Source: Halobacteriovoraceae bacterium
GTDB taxonomy: Bacteria > Bdellovibrionota > Bacteriovoracia > Bacteriovoracales > Bacteriovoracaceae
DNA length: 64,000 nucleotides
Assembly: GCA_002711995.1 (NCBI GenBank)
Contig: PASN01000008.1
Coordinates: 124,001-188,000 of the forward strand
Direction: 5' to 3'
Shown: positions 24,587 through 33,692 of the stretch, piece by piece
Layout of the letters: every line of letters starts with the position of its first letter
Numbering within the stretch: the stretch's first letter is position 1
Notes under the pieces: model-generated
The model's input: the letters and a program-made list of their open reading frames with translations, nothing else
Databases searched by the model: none
What the model was told of the DNA's origin: nothing
Made by a program: the position numbers and the translations under genes

Positions 24587-25598
24587 GGTGCGGGTCCATC
24601 GCATCTCTAATCCCCTCTCCTATAAGAGAAAAGAATGTAAGTGCGCAAAACAAGGCCAGTGATGGAAACAGTGCAAGCCACCAACCGATCGTAAAGTTAT
24701 TTTGAGCTTGCGCTAAAAGTTCGCCCCAACTAGGTGTTGGCGGAGTCAGTCCAAAACCAAGATAGTCCAATGCCGCTAAAGCACTGATGTTTGCAACAAT
24801 GGCAAAAGGTGAAAACGTAATAATTGGGGCCAAAGAGTTTGGTAGGATATGTTTAAAGAACACACGTCCATGCCCCGCTCCCAAGGCCCTTGCGGCCTCG
24901 ACATACTCTTTTTTTCTATTTTTTAAAAACTCTGCCCTCATGTAATAACTGATAGGAATCCATCCAAAGAGTGAATAGATGATAATTAAAAGAGCAAGAC
25001 TAGGCTGGAACACAGCGATAAGAATAATAAGCAAAAACAGTTGGGGAACAGTGGACAAGACTTCGGTAATTCTTTGCATATAGAGGTCCATTCTGCCCCC
25101 CATATATCCCTGCAAGCTTCCTAAAAGAACGCCTACGATGAAAGTTATAATCCAAACAAAGATAGCAAAAGCGATACTGTATCTAAAGCCGTAGAGGAGT
25201 CTTGTAAAAACATCTCTTCCACGGTCGTCGGTACCCATAATATTTTCTGAGCTAGGTGGAGCTGGATATTCATCCACATTTTTATTGGATTGGTATGGGT
25301 CCCACTTTACCAGCGGCCAAACAACCCAATCGTCATTGGACAATTCCAGGCCCTTATAATCAACGAAGAGAGAATCAGTAATGCCAAAGTCCTTGGCACT
25401 GTACTCCTTAAAGACAGGGAAATAGGTTTCCCCCTTATAATTTATGACCAAAGGTTTTGAGTTGGCCCAAAATTCAGCGGTGAAGCTAAAAAAGCAGCTG
25501 GCCACAATCAACCACAGACTGATCCAAGCGGCCTTTTTTCTTTTAAAAGTTCTCCACTTTTTTAAAGTCTGTTCATTCTTTATTCTTTTCTCAATCAT
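24576..25598 (-). CDS. ABC transporter permease, OppC/YejE type
   Basis: Inner-membrane subunit of a peptide-type importer. The 340-aa protein has an N-terminal cytosolic arm and helix, the family landmark GTDDRGRDVFTRLLYGFRYS, and the EAA loop EAARALGAGHGRVFFKHILPNSLAPI, followed by GFGLTPPTPSWGELL. The long insert between the first helix and GTDDRGRD is typical of YejE-like permeases. ATG overlaps the stop of the other permease gene by 4 bp, indicating translational coupling. No ATPase gene lies in the operon. Confidence 0.92.
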   Translation of the reverse strand: MIEKRIKNEQTLKKWRTFKRKKAAWISLWLIVASCFFSFTAEFWANSKPLVINYKGETYFPVFKEYSAKDFGITDSLFVDYKGLELSNDDWVVWPLVKWDPYQSNKNVDEYPAPPSSENIMGTDDRGRDVFTRLLYGFRYSIAFAIFVWIITFIVGVLLGSLQGYMGGRMDLYMQRITEVLSTVPQLFLLIILIAVFQPSLALLIIIYSLFGWIPISYYMRAEFLKNRKKEYVEAARALGAGHGRVFFKHILPNSLAPIITFSPFAIVANISALAALDYLGFGLTPPTPSWGELLAQAQNNFTIGWWLALFPSLALFCALTFFSLIGEGIRDAMDPHQRE

Positions 25599-26623
25599 TG
25601 AAAGTCTATCCTTGGATCAACGAGTACATACGCCACGTCACTAATAATATTCCCAATCAACATCAACAAGGCCTGAATAAAAACAAGGCCCATTATCACA
25701 TTGTAGTCTCTAGAAAGGATTGAGTTGAAACTCAGCAATCCAATTCCATCGAGTTGAAAGATTTTTTCTAAAATTAGGGATCCCGCAAAGAAGATAGATA
25801 GAAACCCGCCAATCCCTGTAACAATTGGAATCAATGCGTTTCGGAGTGCGTGTTTGAGATACACGGTTTTTTCTCCAAGACCCTTGGCCCTAGCAGTACG
25901 AATATAGTCTTTCTTCACTTCCTCCATAAGGGAGTTTTTCATAAGAAGGGTGAGTTGAGTGTAAGAACCAATGGTGTAACAAATTAACGGCAGAATAAAG
26001 TGGTAGATCCTATCCAAAACTCTCTCTCCAGCGGTCATCTCATCGTAGAAATCGGAATAAAGTCCGCCAATAGGGAAGATGTCCAAAAAGCTTCCTCCAG
26101 CAAAGAACACGATCAAAACAATGGCCAACATAAAGCTTGGGATTGAATAAGCAATAAACAAAATGAAACTGGTCACACCATCTAATCGCGAGCCGTGTTT
26201 GACGGCCTTCCACACCCCTAAGGGAATAGATATTAAATAGCTCAGTAGAAGCGACATCACCCCGAATTGAAGAGACACCGGGAACTTCGACATAATGACA
26301 TCAATGACAGGCTCCTCATATGTAAATGAGTCTCCAAAATCCAGCTTTGCCAAATTTTTAAGCCATATCCAATATCTAACATGCACAGGTTTGTCGAAGC
26401 CATACTGCTTTTTTAAAGCATCCAAGACTTCCTTGGAAACAGTTGCGGTTCCCTGTTGCGAGCCAGCAGCTTCAGCATCCGCAGAGCCAGCGAATCTTAG
26501 CTGTTGAATTTTTTGCTCAATCGGAGAACCTGGGGCCAGATTAACAACACCAAATACCACGATTGTGATTCCCAACAGCGTTGGAATTAAAAGAACCAAT
26601 CTCCTAAGGATGTACTTCAACAT
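25595..26623 (-). CDS. ABC transporter permease, OppB/YejB type
   Basis: The second membrane subunit. The 342-aa protein begins with MLKYILRRLVLLIPTLLGIT, the classic OppB/DppB opening, has six hydrophobic segments, the EAA motif YIRTARAKGLGEKTVYLKHALRNALIPI and the end VLVDPRIDF. An insertion rich in Ala and Gln near residues 45-65 is like YejB. It is 6 bp downstream of the substrate-binding protein gene and overlaps the next permease gene by 4 bp. Confidence 0.93.
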   Translation of the reverse strand: MLKYILRRLVLLIPTLLGITIVVFGVVNLAPGSPIEQKIQQLRFAGSADAEAAGSQQGTATVSKEVLDALKKQYGFDKPVHVRYWIWLKNLAKLDFGDSFTYEEPVIDVIMSKFPVSLQFGVMSLLLSYLISIPLGVWKAVKHGSRLDGVTSFILFIAYSIPSFMLAIVLIVFFAGGSFLDIFPIGGLYSDFYDEMTAGERVLDRIYHFILPLICYTIGSYTQLTLLMKNSLMEEVKKDYIRTARAKGLGEKTVYLKHALRNALIPIVTGIGGFLSIFFAGSLILEKIFQLDGIGLLSFNSILSRDYNVIMGLVFIQALLMLIGNIISDVAYVLVDPRIDFQ

Positions 26624-26629
26624 ATATAC

Positions 26630-28240
26630 CTACTCTTCCACTCTTTTTTTGGATTTAAAGTCCCAAAATGATGTCCCGATTCCATAATTGTATGTGTCTT
26701 TTTCTTTTTTAATCCTGTCAGTGTGAGCGTACATTGTGGAGTCCTTGTAGGTAAACCAAACATAAGGCACGTCTTCAGCAATCATTCGCTCAACCTTTTG
26801 AAGAATTTTAATTCTTTCAGCTCTGTCATGAATTAATCTGGCCTTGTCGGTGAGCTCATCCACCTTTGAATTGGAGTAGCTAATAAAGTTTGACCCGCCG
26901 TTAATTGAATCCGAATGCCAAATTTGCTTTGGATCCCAGTCCACACTGGCCGACCAGGCCATTCTTATTGCGTCGAATTTTTTCTCATCGACAAGTTTTA
27001 TAAAGGAGTTCCATTCCATAAGCTTTATATTGATATCCACACCCGCTTTCTTGGCGTCTTCTTTAAAGACGGTGAGATACTTCATAAATCCTTCGTAAGG
27101 CTCAAGAATGGTAATGGAGAGGTCTCTTTTCTTGCCATCAATAACCTTGTCCAAGATATTGTCACCATCCGTATCTTTCCACCCCGCCTCTCTTAATATG
27201 GATAGGGCCTTTTTTGGATTGTATTCAATCGGTTTGATACTTTTGTCATGATAAGGACTATCTGGATAAATAGGTCCCGCAGCAGGAACAGAATAGCCAT
27301 ACTCAAACTTATCTATCATAAGTTTTCTGTTCACTAAGTGATAAAGCGCTTTTCTAACTCGCTTATCCTTTAGGATGTCGTGCTTTAAGTTCCAACCAAT
27401 AAAATTGTAACCCTTAGGAGTCTTATTATAAGTTCTAACTTTATGAACCTCTTTACCCCATTTAGGCCCTACGGCCTTTTTCACATAGGAAGCAGGCTGA
27501 AGTCCCAAGAAGTCCAGACTTCCTTTTTTTAACATTTCCAAGGCAACCGTTTGATCGCCAACAAAACGAAGAACAATTTTGGGAAAGTTCCATTCCTTTT
27601 GGCCTTCAAGATCAAAGCCCCACCAATCTTCGTATTTTTTTAACACTACCCTGCTGCCTCTTTTATAGAGATCAAGTTTATAGGGCCCTGTTCCAACAAT
27701 ATTTTTATTAAAGAACGCCTTGCCCTTGTCCTGCTCATAAAAGTGCTTTGGCAAGATCGACAGTCCCGCAGAGATGTCAAAATTCTTGTAATAGTTTGTC
27801 TTTGTATAAAATTTAACAGTGTGAGGATCAACGATTTCAACCTTTTCAATCCCCTCATAATAAGGACGCATCGAAATGGCCTTATATTTATCATCAAAGA
27901 TGGCGTCATAAGAAAACTTAACGTCTTCAGCAGTGAAGGGTTTTCCGTCGTGCCACTTAACTCCCTTTCGAAGTTTGAATGTAAAAACTTTTTTGTCTTC
28001 GCTTATGCTCCAATCAGTCGCCAGAGCTGGTTTCCATTCATATGTGTCTAGGTCTTTAGTAAGCAAGGTCTCAATAACATATCCCGTGACCCTGCTAGTA
28101 TAAGCGTCACTTGATCCTTTCAGAGGATGAAGGGTGGTAGGTTCACCTGAAATGTTAACGTAAAAGGCGATGTTCCTTTTAGGCTTTGGCTGGCAGCCAA
28201 ATACAAATAGGCCTAGCAAGGCCATTAAAAAAAATCTCAT
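26630..28240 (-). CDS. Peptide-type ABC transporter substrate-binding lipoprotein (SBP family 5)
   Basis: Captures substrate, probably oligopeptides, for the two permeases downstream. The 536-aa protein has a lipoprotein signal (LLGLFVFGC, Cys about 16) and the family 5 sequence pattern: ISGEPTTLHPL, LATDWSISEDKKVFTFKLRKGVKWHDGKPFTAEDVKFSYD, VGTGPYKLDLY and DKRVRKALYHLVNRKLM. Lipid anchoring of a Gram-negative binding protein is less common but frequent in this phylum. The partner ATPase must be encoded elsewhere. Confidence 0.93.
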   Translation of the reverse strand: MRFFLMALLGLFVFGCQPKPKRNIAFYVNISGEPTTLHPLKGSSDAYTSRVTGYVIETLLTKDLDTYEWKPALATDWSISEDKKVFTFKLRKGVKWHDGKPFTAEDVKFSYDAIFDDKYKAISMRPYYEGIEKVEIVDPHTVKFYTKTNYYKNFDISAGLSILPKHFYEQDKGKAFFNKNIVGTGPYKLDLYKRGSRVVLKKYEDWWGFDLEGQKEWNFPKIVLRFVGDQTVALEMLKKGSLDFLGLQPASYVKKAVGPKWGKEVHKVRTYNKTPKGYNFIGWNLKHDILKDKRVRKALYHLVNRKLMIDKFEYGYSVPAAGPIYPDSPYHDKSIKPIEYNPKKALSILREAGWKDTDGDNILDKVIDGKKRDLSITILEPYEGFMKYLTVFKEDAKKAGVDINIKLMEWNSFIKLVDEKKFDAIRMAWSASVDWDPKQIWHSDSINGGSNFISYSNSKVDELTDKARLIHDRAERIKILQKVERMIAEDVPYVWFTYKDSTMYAHTDRIKKEKDTYNYGIGTSFWDFKSKKRVEE

Positions 28241-28248
28241 ATATAGTC

Positions 28249-28923
28249 CTATTTCTTAAAGTATAGTTTAGGGTCCAACGACCATCGATCTTCAGTTAAA
28301 TTCTCATCTTCAATACGGTACTTTTGAAGTTTATGCTCCAGTTCGTAAAGTCTAGCTTGAGAATGCTTGTAGCTCATATAGACCTCAGTTTTATCTTCCT
28401 CTAAAAGCGCTAGCTCTTTCTGCCACTCAATCTCAAGTTTTTGTCTCAGAACTTCGTATCGCTTGTTTACTGCGTCCATTTTTTCAACATGCTGATCAAG
28501 CGCCCTTTGATGTCTCAGCATCTTTGCATGCAACGCCATTCGTTTTTTAAGCAGGATGTCCACCAATTCCTCGCCAACCATTAGGCTTTTTTTCAAATCA
28601 GATGAGCTAAGCATTAAAAGACTTCCCACAGTAAGGTATACGTCATTGACACAGCTTATATACTGGGGAACTTTGAGTAAAAGATACTCGCTTGATCTTG
28701 CCTCCACATAAGCGAGACATCTTTTTTCGGGATAAGATTCATTCCAAAATTCCAGACGATCTTGATCTTTTAAATATTTCGCATTGGCAAAATCAATCTT
28801 AAGACGCAAGAGTTTGGCCTTCTTATTTATTTTTGAAACTCTCCCTGAAAACACGGAAGGTTGGGAAAAAGCTCCCATAGAAAAAAGCAGTAGAGCGAAT
28901 ATAAAGGGCATTTTTCTAAGCAT
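28249..28923 (-). CDS. Exported coiled-coil protein of unknown function
   Basis: A 224-aa protein with a signal peptide (about 1-20, FIFALLLFSMGAFSQ). Residues about 22-110 are beta-prone with three Cys (RCLAYVEA, ISCVND); about 120-205 form a long charged helix with coiled-coil character (MALHAKMLRHQRALDQHVEKM). No family recognised. It is 8 bp upstream of the substrate-binding protein gene and so is the first gene of the transporter operon. A link to transport is suggested only by position. Confidence 0.7.
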   Translation of the reverse strand: MLRKMPFIFALLLFSMGAFSQPSVFSGRVSKINKKAKLLRLKIDFANAKYLKDQDRLEFWNESYPEKRCLAYVEARSSEYLLLKVPQYISCVNDVYLTVGSLLMLSSSDLKKSLMVGEELVDILLKKRMALHAKMLRHQRALDQHVEKMDAVNKRYEVLRQKLEIEWQKELALLEEDKTEVYMSYKHSQARLYELEHKLQKYRIEDENLTEDRWSLDPKLYFKK

Positions 28924-28991
28924 AGAATTATTATGCCAATCTTTATAAAGCTTTCCAAATTTTTTGAAAGTGGAACTAAATTGTCGGTTGA

Positions 28992-29432
28992 CTAATTTGG
29001 GATATACATGGCCGAGTTTTTCTCATTCTCGCAAACCTCAACCTTGATGACTCTAACTCTATTGTTGGTTATGCTGGATACAATTGCTTGGACTTTTTCG
29101 TAAACAAATTCAGCAGTGCCCTCCATGCCAGCGTTTGGCAACACTCGCATCTGAATAACACCTTCCTCATCGAGCTTTTGGAAAGTTTCAAGGAATGGGT
29201 CATCTTGAGAAACTAAAAAAGTATGGTCAAAATAGTCAGATAAAAATGCTTTCACTTCTTTTAAACCGCCGAAGTCCATAACCCACATTTCTTTGGTTAA
29301 TTGATCGCACTCAAACTCAAAGTAAAATTCTCGGCTATAACCATGAACAAATCTGCAATGCGAATCCGCCTTCCACTGCCTGTGGGTGCAAGGATAACCT
29401 TTAAATCTTTTTGTGGATATAAACTTGCTCAC
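28992..29432 (-). CDS. 6-pyruvoyl/6-carboxytetrahydropterin synthase-like protein (QueD family)
   Basis: Family members make 6-carboxytetrahydropterin for queuosine or related pterins. The 146-aa protein keeps His17, Cys26 (catalytic position) and His30 in SHCRFVHGY, then MDFGGLKEV, the FDHTFL Asp-His pair and a C-terminal Glu in VEVCENE. The usual HGH zinc motif is HGY here, with His25 as an extra nearby His, so metal binding may be altered. The GTG start overlaps the upstream stop by 4 bp (GTGA). No other queuosine gene is in the window, so the pathway is uncertain. Confidence 0.8.
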   Translation of the reverse strand: MSKFISTKRFKGYPCTHRQWKADSHCRFVHGYSREFYFEFECDQLTKEMWVMDFGGLKEVKAFLSDYFDHTFLVSQDDPFLETFQKLDEEGVIQMRVLPNAGMEGTAEFVYEKVQAIVSSITNNRVRVIKVEVCENEKNSAMYIPN

Positions 29433-30118
29433 AGGGCAGCTTCCTTTGGCTTCTTAAGTATGATGCTAGCTCTGTAAATCTTTTCATGAAGAGGCTCCTC
29501 ATACTTCAAAACGCTCAGCCCATCAAAAAGACCAAGAAGCTCTTTCGATTTAAGATACTGATCATCTGAATATTTAGGGTAATTTCTTACCGTTTTTTGC
29601 TTTTCAGTATAGGCCTCATAAATGAGTACTCCTCCAGGCTTGAGCCATTTTTTCATCCTAGAGAGAAGGCTTTTATCTACATAGTAAAAACATATGATCG
29701 CGTCGAAGGACTCTTTTGGAAATTTGTATTTATCCAAAGAAGCAACAATCCCTTTTATCTTTACTCCAAACTCTTTTGCCAAGAGCCTGGACTTTTTCAC
29801 CGCAACACTCGAGATATCAATACCAGTTACTTTATGGCCTTTATCAGCAAGAAAAACAGCATTTCGTCCCTCACCCATTCCAATGTCTAAAACTTTTGCA
29901 TTTGCTGGCAGGTAGTCAAAGTTCTCGGCCAAGAACTTAGCTGGAGCCTTTCCAAATATGTAGGAAGGTCTTGAGTAGGCCTTATCCCATGCTTTCTTTG
30001 TGGAATACCCTACGGAGTTTTTTTCACCAGAAAGTTGGCTGAGTCTTCTGGCAGTAAAGTGACTCTTTGAGAGGGCAGAGAGTGAAATTAATAGAGCGCA
30101 TATTAGTGCTATCTTCAT
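29429..30118 (-). CDS. Class I SAM-dependent methyltransferase with N-terminal signal-like segment
   Basis: A 229-aa methyltransferase. Residues about 75-175 hold the Rossmann core: VLDIGMGEGRNAVFLADKG (motif I), VTGIDIS (acidic end of strand 2), FDAIICFYYVD and LKPGGVLIYEAY. It resembles TehB-type small methyltransferases. The first 20 residues (MKIALICALLISLSALSKSH) look exactly like a Sec signal peptide, odd for an enzyme needing cytosolic SAM. The substrate is unknown. It overlaps the QueD-like gene by 4 bp. Confidence 0.82.
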   Translation of the reverse strand: MKIALICALLISLSALSKSHFTARRLSQLSGEKNSVGYSTKKAWDKAYSRPSYIFGKAPAKFLAENFDYLPANAKVLDIGMGEGRNAVFLADKGHKVTGIDISSVAVKKSRLLAKEFGVKIKGIVASLDKYKFPKESFDAIICFYYVDKSLLSRMKKWLKPGGVLIYEAYTEKQKTVRNYPKYSDDQYLKSKELLGLFDGLSVLKYEEPLHEKIYRASIILKKPKEAAL

Positions 30119-30191
30119 GAGCCAAGTTTTAGCTCTGTTTGTATGAATATTTAAGCAATAAGGTAAGCTCTGAAGATTTTACAATCTTTAT

Positions 30192-30740
30192 CTAGTTGAA
30201 ATCAGGAGTATCTTTTTCGTCTTCCTCAGGCTCAGGGTACTCTTCAGGCTGAAGGTACTCCTCTTGGGACTCCTCAAGGGCCTTTTCACCCGCTGTGGTG
30301 AATGAATCGTGGTGAATATCATCACTAGGGATATCATCTGTTGAGACTTGCTCATAATCCATACCGCCAAGCTCAGCGTCAATATACAAGGCCAGTTGAT
30401 CATACAGCTTGCCAAGTCTTGCGATCTTTCGTGACACCTCATCTTCTATTGTGTTTGGCATATCCTGGGTGTGCTTCAAGTACCAATAAAGATCATCAAC
30501 TTTTGTATAAAACTGGTCTAAGGCCTCTAAAACCTCAGCAGGGCAATGGGATAGGTCGTAGATGCTGGCCTTGGAGTATCTATTATCGAAGATGTCTTTG
30601 AAAACAGACCTAGATCTTTTTAAAGAAAATATTTCAATATATTCATGCTGCCTGGAACTAATTCTTTCAAACAAATTGGTGGCGTCCATCTTAAATAGGA
30701 GCATGTATCTTTGATCTTTTTCCTGATGTTTGCTTTTCAT
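30192..30740 (-). CDS. Hypothetical cytoplasmic protein with acidic tail
   Basis: A 182-aa protein with no recognised family. The first 125 residues are helical and mixed-charge. The last 45 are strongly acidic and proline-containing (EYLQPEEYPEPEEDE). No signal peptide or membrane helix. It lies 6 bp downstream of the gene at 30747 and is probably cotranscribed with it. The start ATG could also be one of two internal ATGs about 12-17 codons later. Confidence 0.55.
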   Translation of the reverse strand: MKSKHQEKDQRYMLLFKMDATNLFERISSRQHEYIEIFSLKRSRSVFKDIFDNRYSKASIYDLSHCPAEVLEALDQFYTKVDDLYWYLKHTQDMPNTIEDEVSRKIARLGKLYDQLALYIDAELGGMDYEQVSTDDIPSDDIHHDSFTTAGEKALEESQEEYLQPEEYPEPEEDEKDTPDFN

Positions 30741-30746
30741 TACTTT

Positions 30747-31202
30747 TTATCCACTTATAGTCATTTTTGGCCTCTTTCCCCCAGGCCATTTAGTGCTTTC
30801 CACAGCGTGATCCAAGACCGTTGTAATAACTTTGTCGCACAAAACAGAGCTTGGTATTGGAAGTTTATAAAACTCATAGTTGTCTCTAAATGTTAGCTTG
30901 GAGCTTTCATTAATAAAGCCATAACTTGATGCTGTGAAAAGGTTGATTTTTCTAAAACGCAAAAGGTTTTTGATGTGCTTGGAGACGTGCTTCATGTAAT
31001 AAGTCGCCTCTCTCTGATTGGAAACGATCGTAATGACATGGAAAGTCTCTTTCTCTTGAATAAGTCGCAAAAGATTGGGAAAGCTTACAGGAATCAAATT
31101 GTAGCCAAATTGCTTGAAGCTCTTATCCAACTGAAGAAAGTTTTCAGATAAGTCTGGCTGAAGCTTCAAATAAAAAATCCATTCATCTTTTAGCGAGTTC
31201 AT
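30747..31202 (-). CDS. Hypothetical protein, possible degenerate receiver fold
   Basis: A 151-aa protein from ATG 31202. The alternation of strands and helices (EWIFYLKL, NLIPVSF, FHVITIVSNQ, KINLFTASSYG, EFYKLPIP) is compatible with a receiver-like fold lacking the phosphoacceptor Asp, but this is a guess. A TTG at 31244 would add 14 residues. Neither start has a good SD. It is followed at once by the acidic-tail protein gene. Upstream lies a 316-bp region with tandem inverted repeats. Confidence 0.5.
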   Translation of the reverse strand: MNSLKDEWIFYLKLQPDLSENFLQLDKSFKQFGYNLIPVSFPNLLRLIQEKETFHVITIVSNQREATYYMKHVSKHIKNLLRFRKINLFTASSYGFINESSKLTFRDNYEFYKLPIPSSVLCDKVITTVLDHAVESTKWPGGKRPKMTISG

Positions 31203-31264
31203 AATGAACTTGTCGGAGCTTCCATGCCCCAGCTGCAAGACCAAATGGATTTTTAAATTTAATA

Positions 31265-31348
31265 GGAAATTATTTCCGTAGAGAAAATAGTGGTCCTTCC
31301 GTGGACCGAAGTGTCCTTCCCTTGGACGCCATTAATGGTTGCATAACC
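31265..31348. promoter_or_regulatory. Cluster of inverted and direct repeats in the 31203-31518 gap
   Basis: This stretch, between the groEL terminator and the gene at 30747-31202, holds a palindrome GGAAATTATTTCC (31265-31277), two direct repeats GTCCTTCCGTGGAC (31293) and GTCCTTCCCTTGGAC (31313) exactly 20 bp apart, each able to form a small hairpin, the palindrome CCATTAATGG (31329-31338) and GGTT-N4-AACC (31337-31348). It may be an operator region. The rest of the gap shows no ORF. Confidence 0.4.
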
Positions 31349-31460
31349 TGCGCCAAGTTTTGCGAACAATAAAAGTATAACTTTTCCAACACTTAGACAA
31401 GGCCTAACATGACACCATGGTCAAAAAGACTCCGGACCTTTGACACCGAGCGCGGCAGTC

Positions 31461-31488
31461 AAAAAAAAGGGGGACCATTTGGCCCCCC
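31461..31488 (-). terminator. Rho-independent terminator of groES-groEL
   Basis: On the minus strand GGGGGGCC-AAAT-GGTCCCCC forms an 8-bp GC-rich stem with a 4-nt loop, followed by eight T. It lies 31 bp after the groEL stop. Confidence 0.92.
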
Positions 31489-31518
31489 TATATTAAAAGC
31501 AAAGTAATTTAGTTTAAA

Positions 31519-33204
<1,686 letters not shown>

Positions 33205-33209
33205 TTAAA

Positions 33210-33497
33210 TTATTGAAGGATTCCCAAGATTTCGTCTTCTTTCATAATTAGGTAATCATTTCCTTCAACTTTTACTTCCGAACCGGAGTATTTGCCAAAA
33301 AGGATCTTGTCGCCCTCTTTAACTTCCAACGCTCTGCGACTACCATCCTGATTCACATACCCAGTTCCAACAGAAACAACCTCACCTTGAGCGGGTTTCT
33401 CTTTAGAATTGTCAGGAATAATGATTCCACCAGCTGTTTTGTTCTCTTCTTCAACTCTTCTAACTAAAACTCTGTCGTGCAATGGTTTTACAGTCAT
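33210..33497 (-). CDS. groS: Co-chaperonin GroES
   Basis: The 10-kDa lid of the GroEL chamber. The 95-aa protein has [11 protein letters not shown] at the start, the mobile loop [19 protein letters not shown] and the end EDEILGIL, all standard. SD AGGAGATAT precedes the ATG. It is the first gene of the groESL operon, with a probable promoter at 33561-33588. Confidence 0.98.
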   Translation of the reverse strand: MTVKPLHDRVLVRRVEEENKTAGGIIIPDNSKEKPAQGEVVSVGTGYVNQDGSRRALEVKEGDKILFGKYSGSEVKVEGNDYLIMKEDEILGILQ

Positions 33498-33560
33498 TTA
33501 TATCTCCTATTTTAATTGGCCTTTAATTGCCCAGTTAATTACTACGTTAAGCTCAAGCAC

Positions 33561-33588
33561 AATGTAATATCGATCTTATGGGTGTCAA
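33561..33588 (-). promoter_or_regulatory. Probable sigma-70-type promoter of groES-groEL
   Basis: On the minus strand a perfect TTGACA (33588-33583) is followed after 16 bp by TACATT (33566-33561, 4 of 6). I saw no CIRCE inverted repeat and no clear heat-shock sigma-32 pair in the 195-bp upstream region. Confidence 0.55.
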
Positions 33589-33692
33589 GGGCGGCCCTAA
33601 GAAAAAAGTTTCCCCTCATGTGAAAATTCTTGAAAAGAGTTAATCTCTCCCATAATACAAGTTGTTAATACCCTATAATTAAAGATACTTGA

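Noticed and set aside
33498-33692. CIRCE or sigma-32 heat-shock element upstream of groES
   Set aside because: No TTAGCACTC-N9-GAGTGCTAA repeat and no convincing CTTGAA/CCCCAT pair; only a sigma-70-like promoter is visible.
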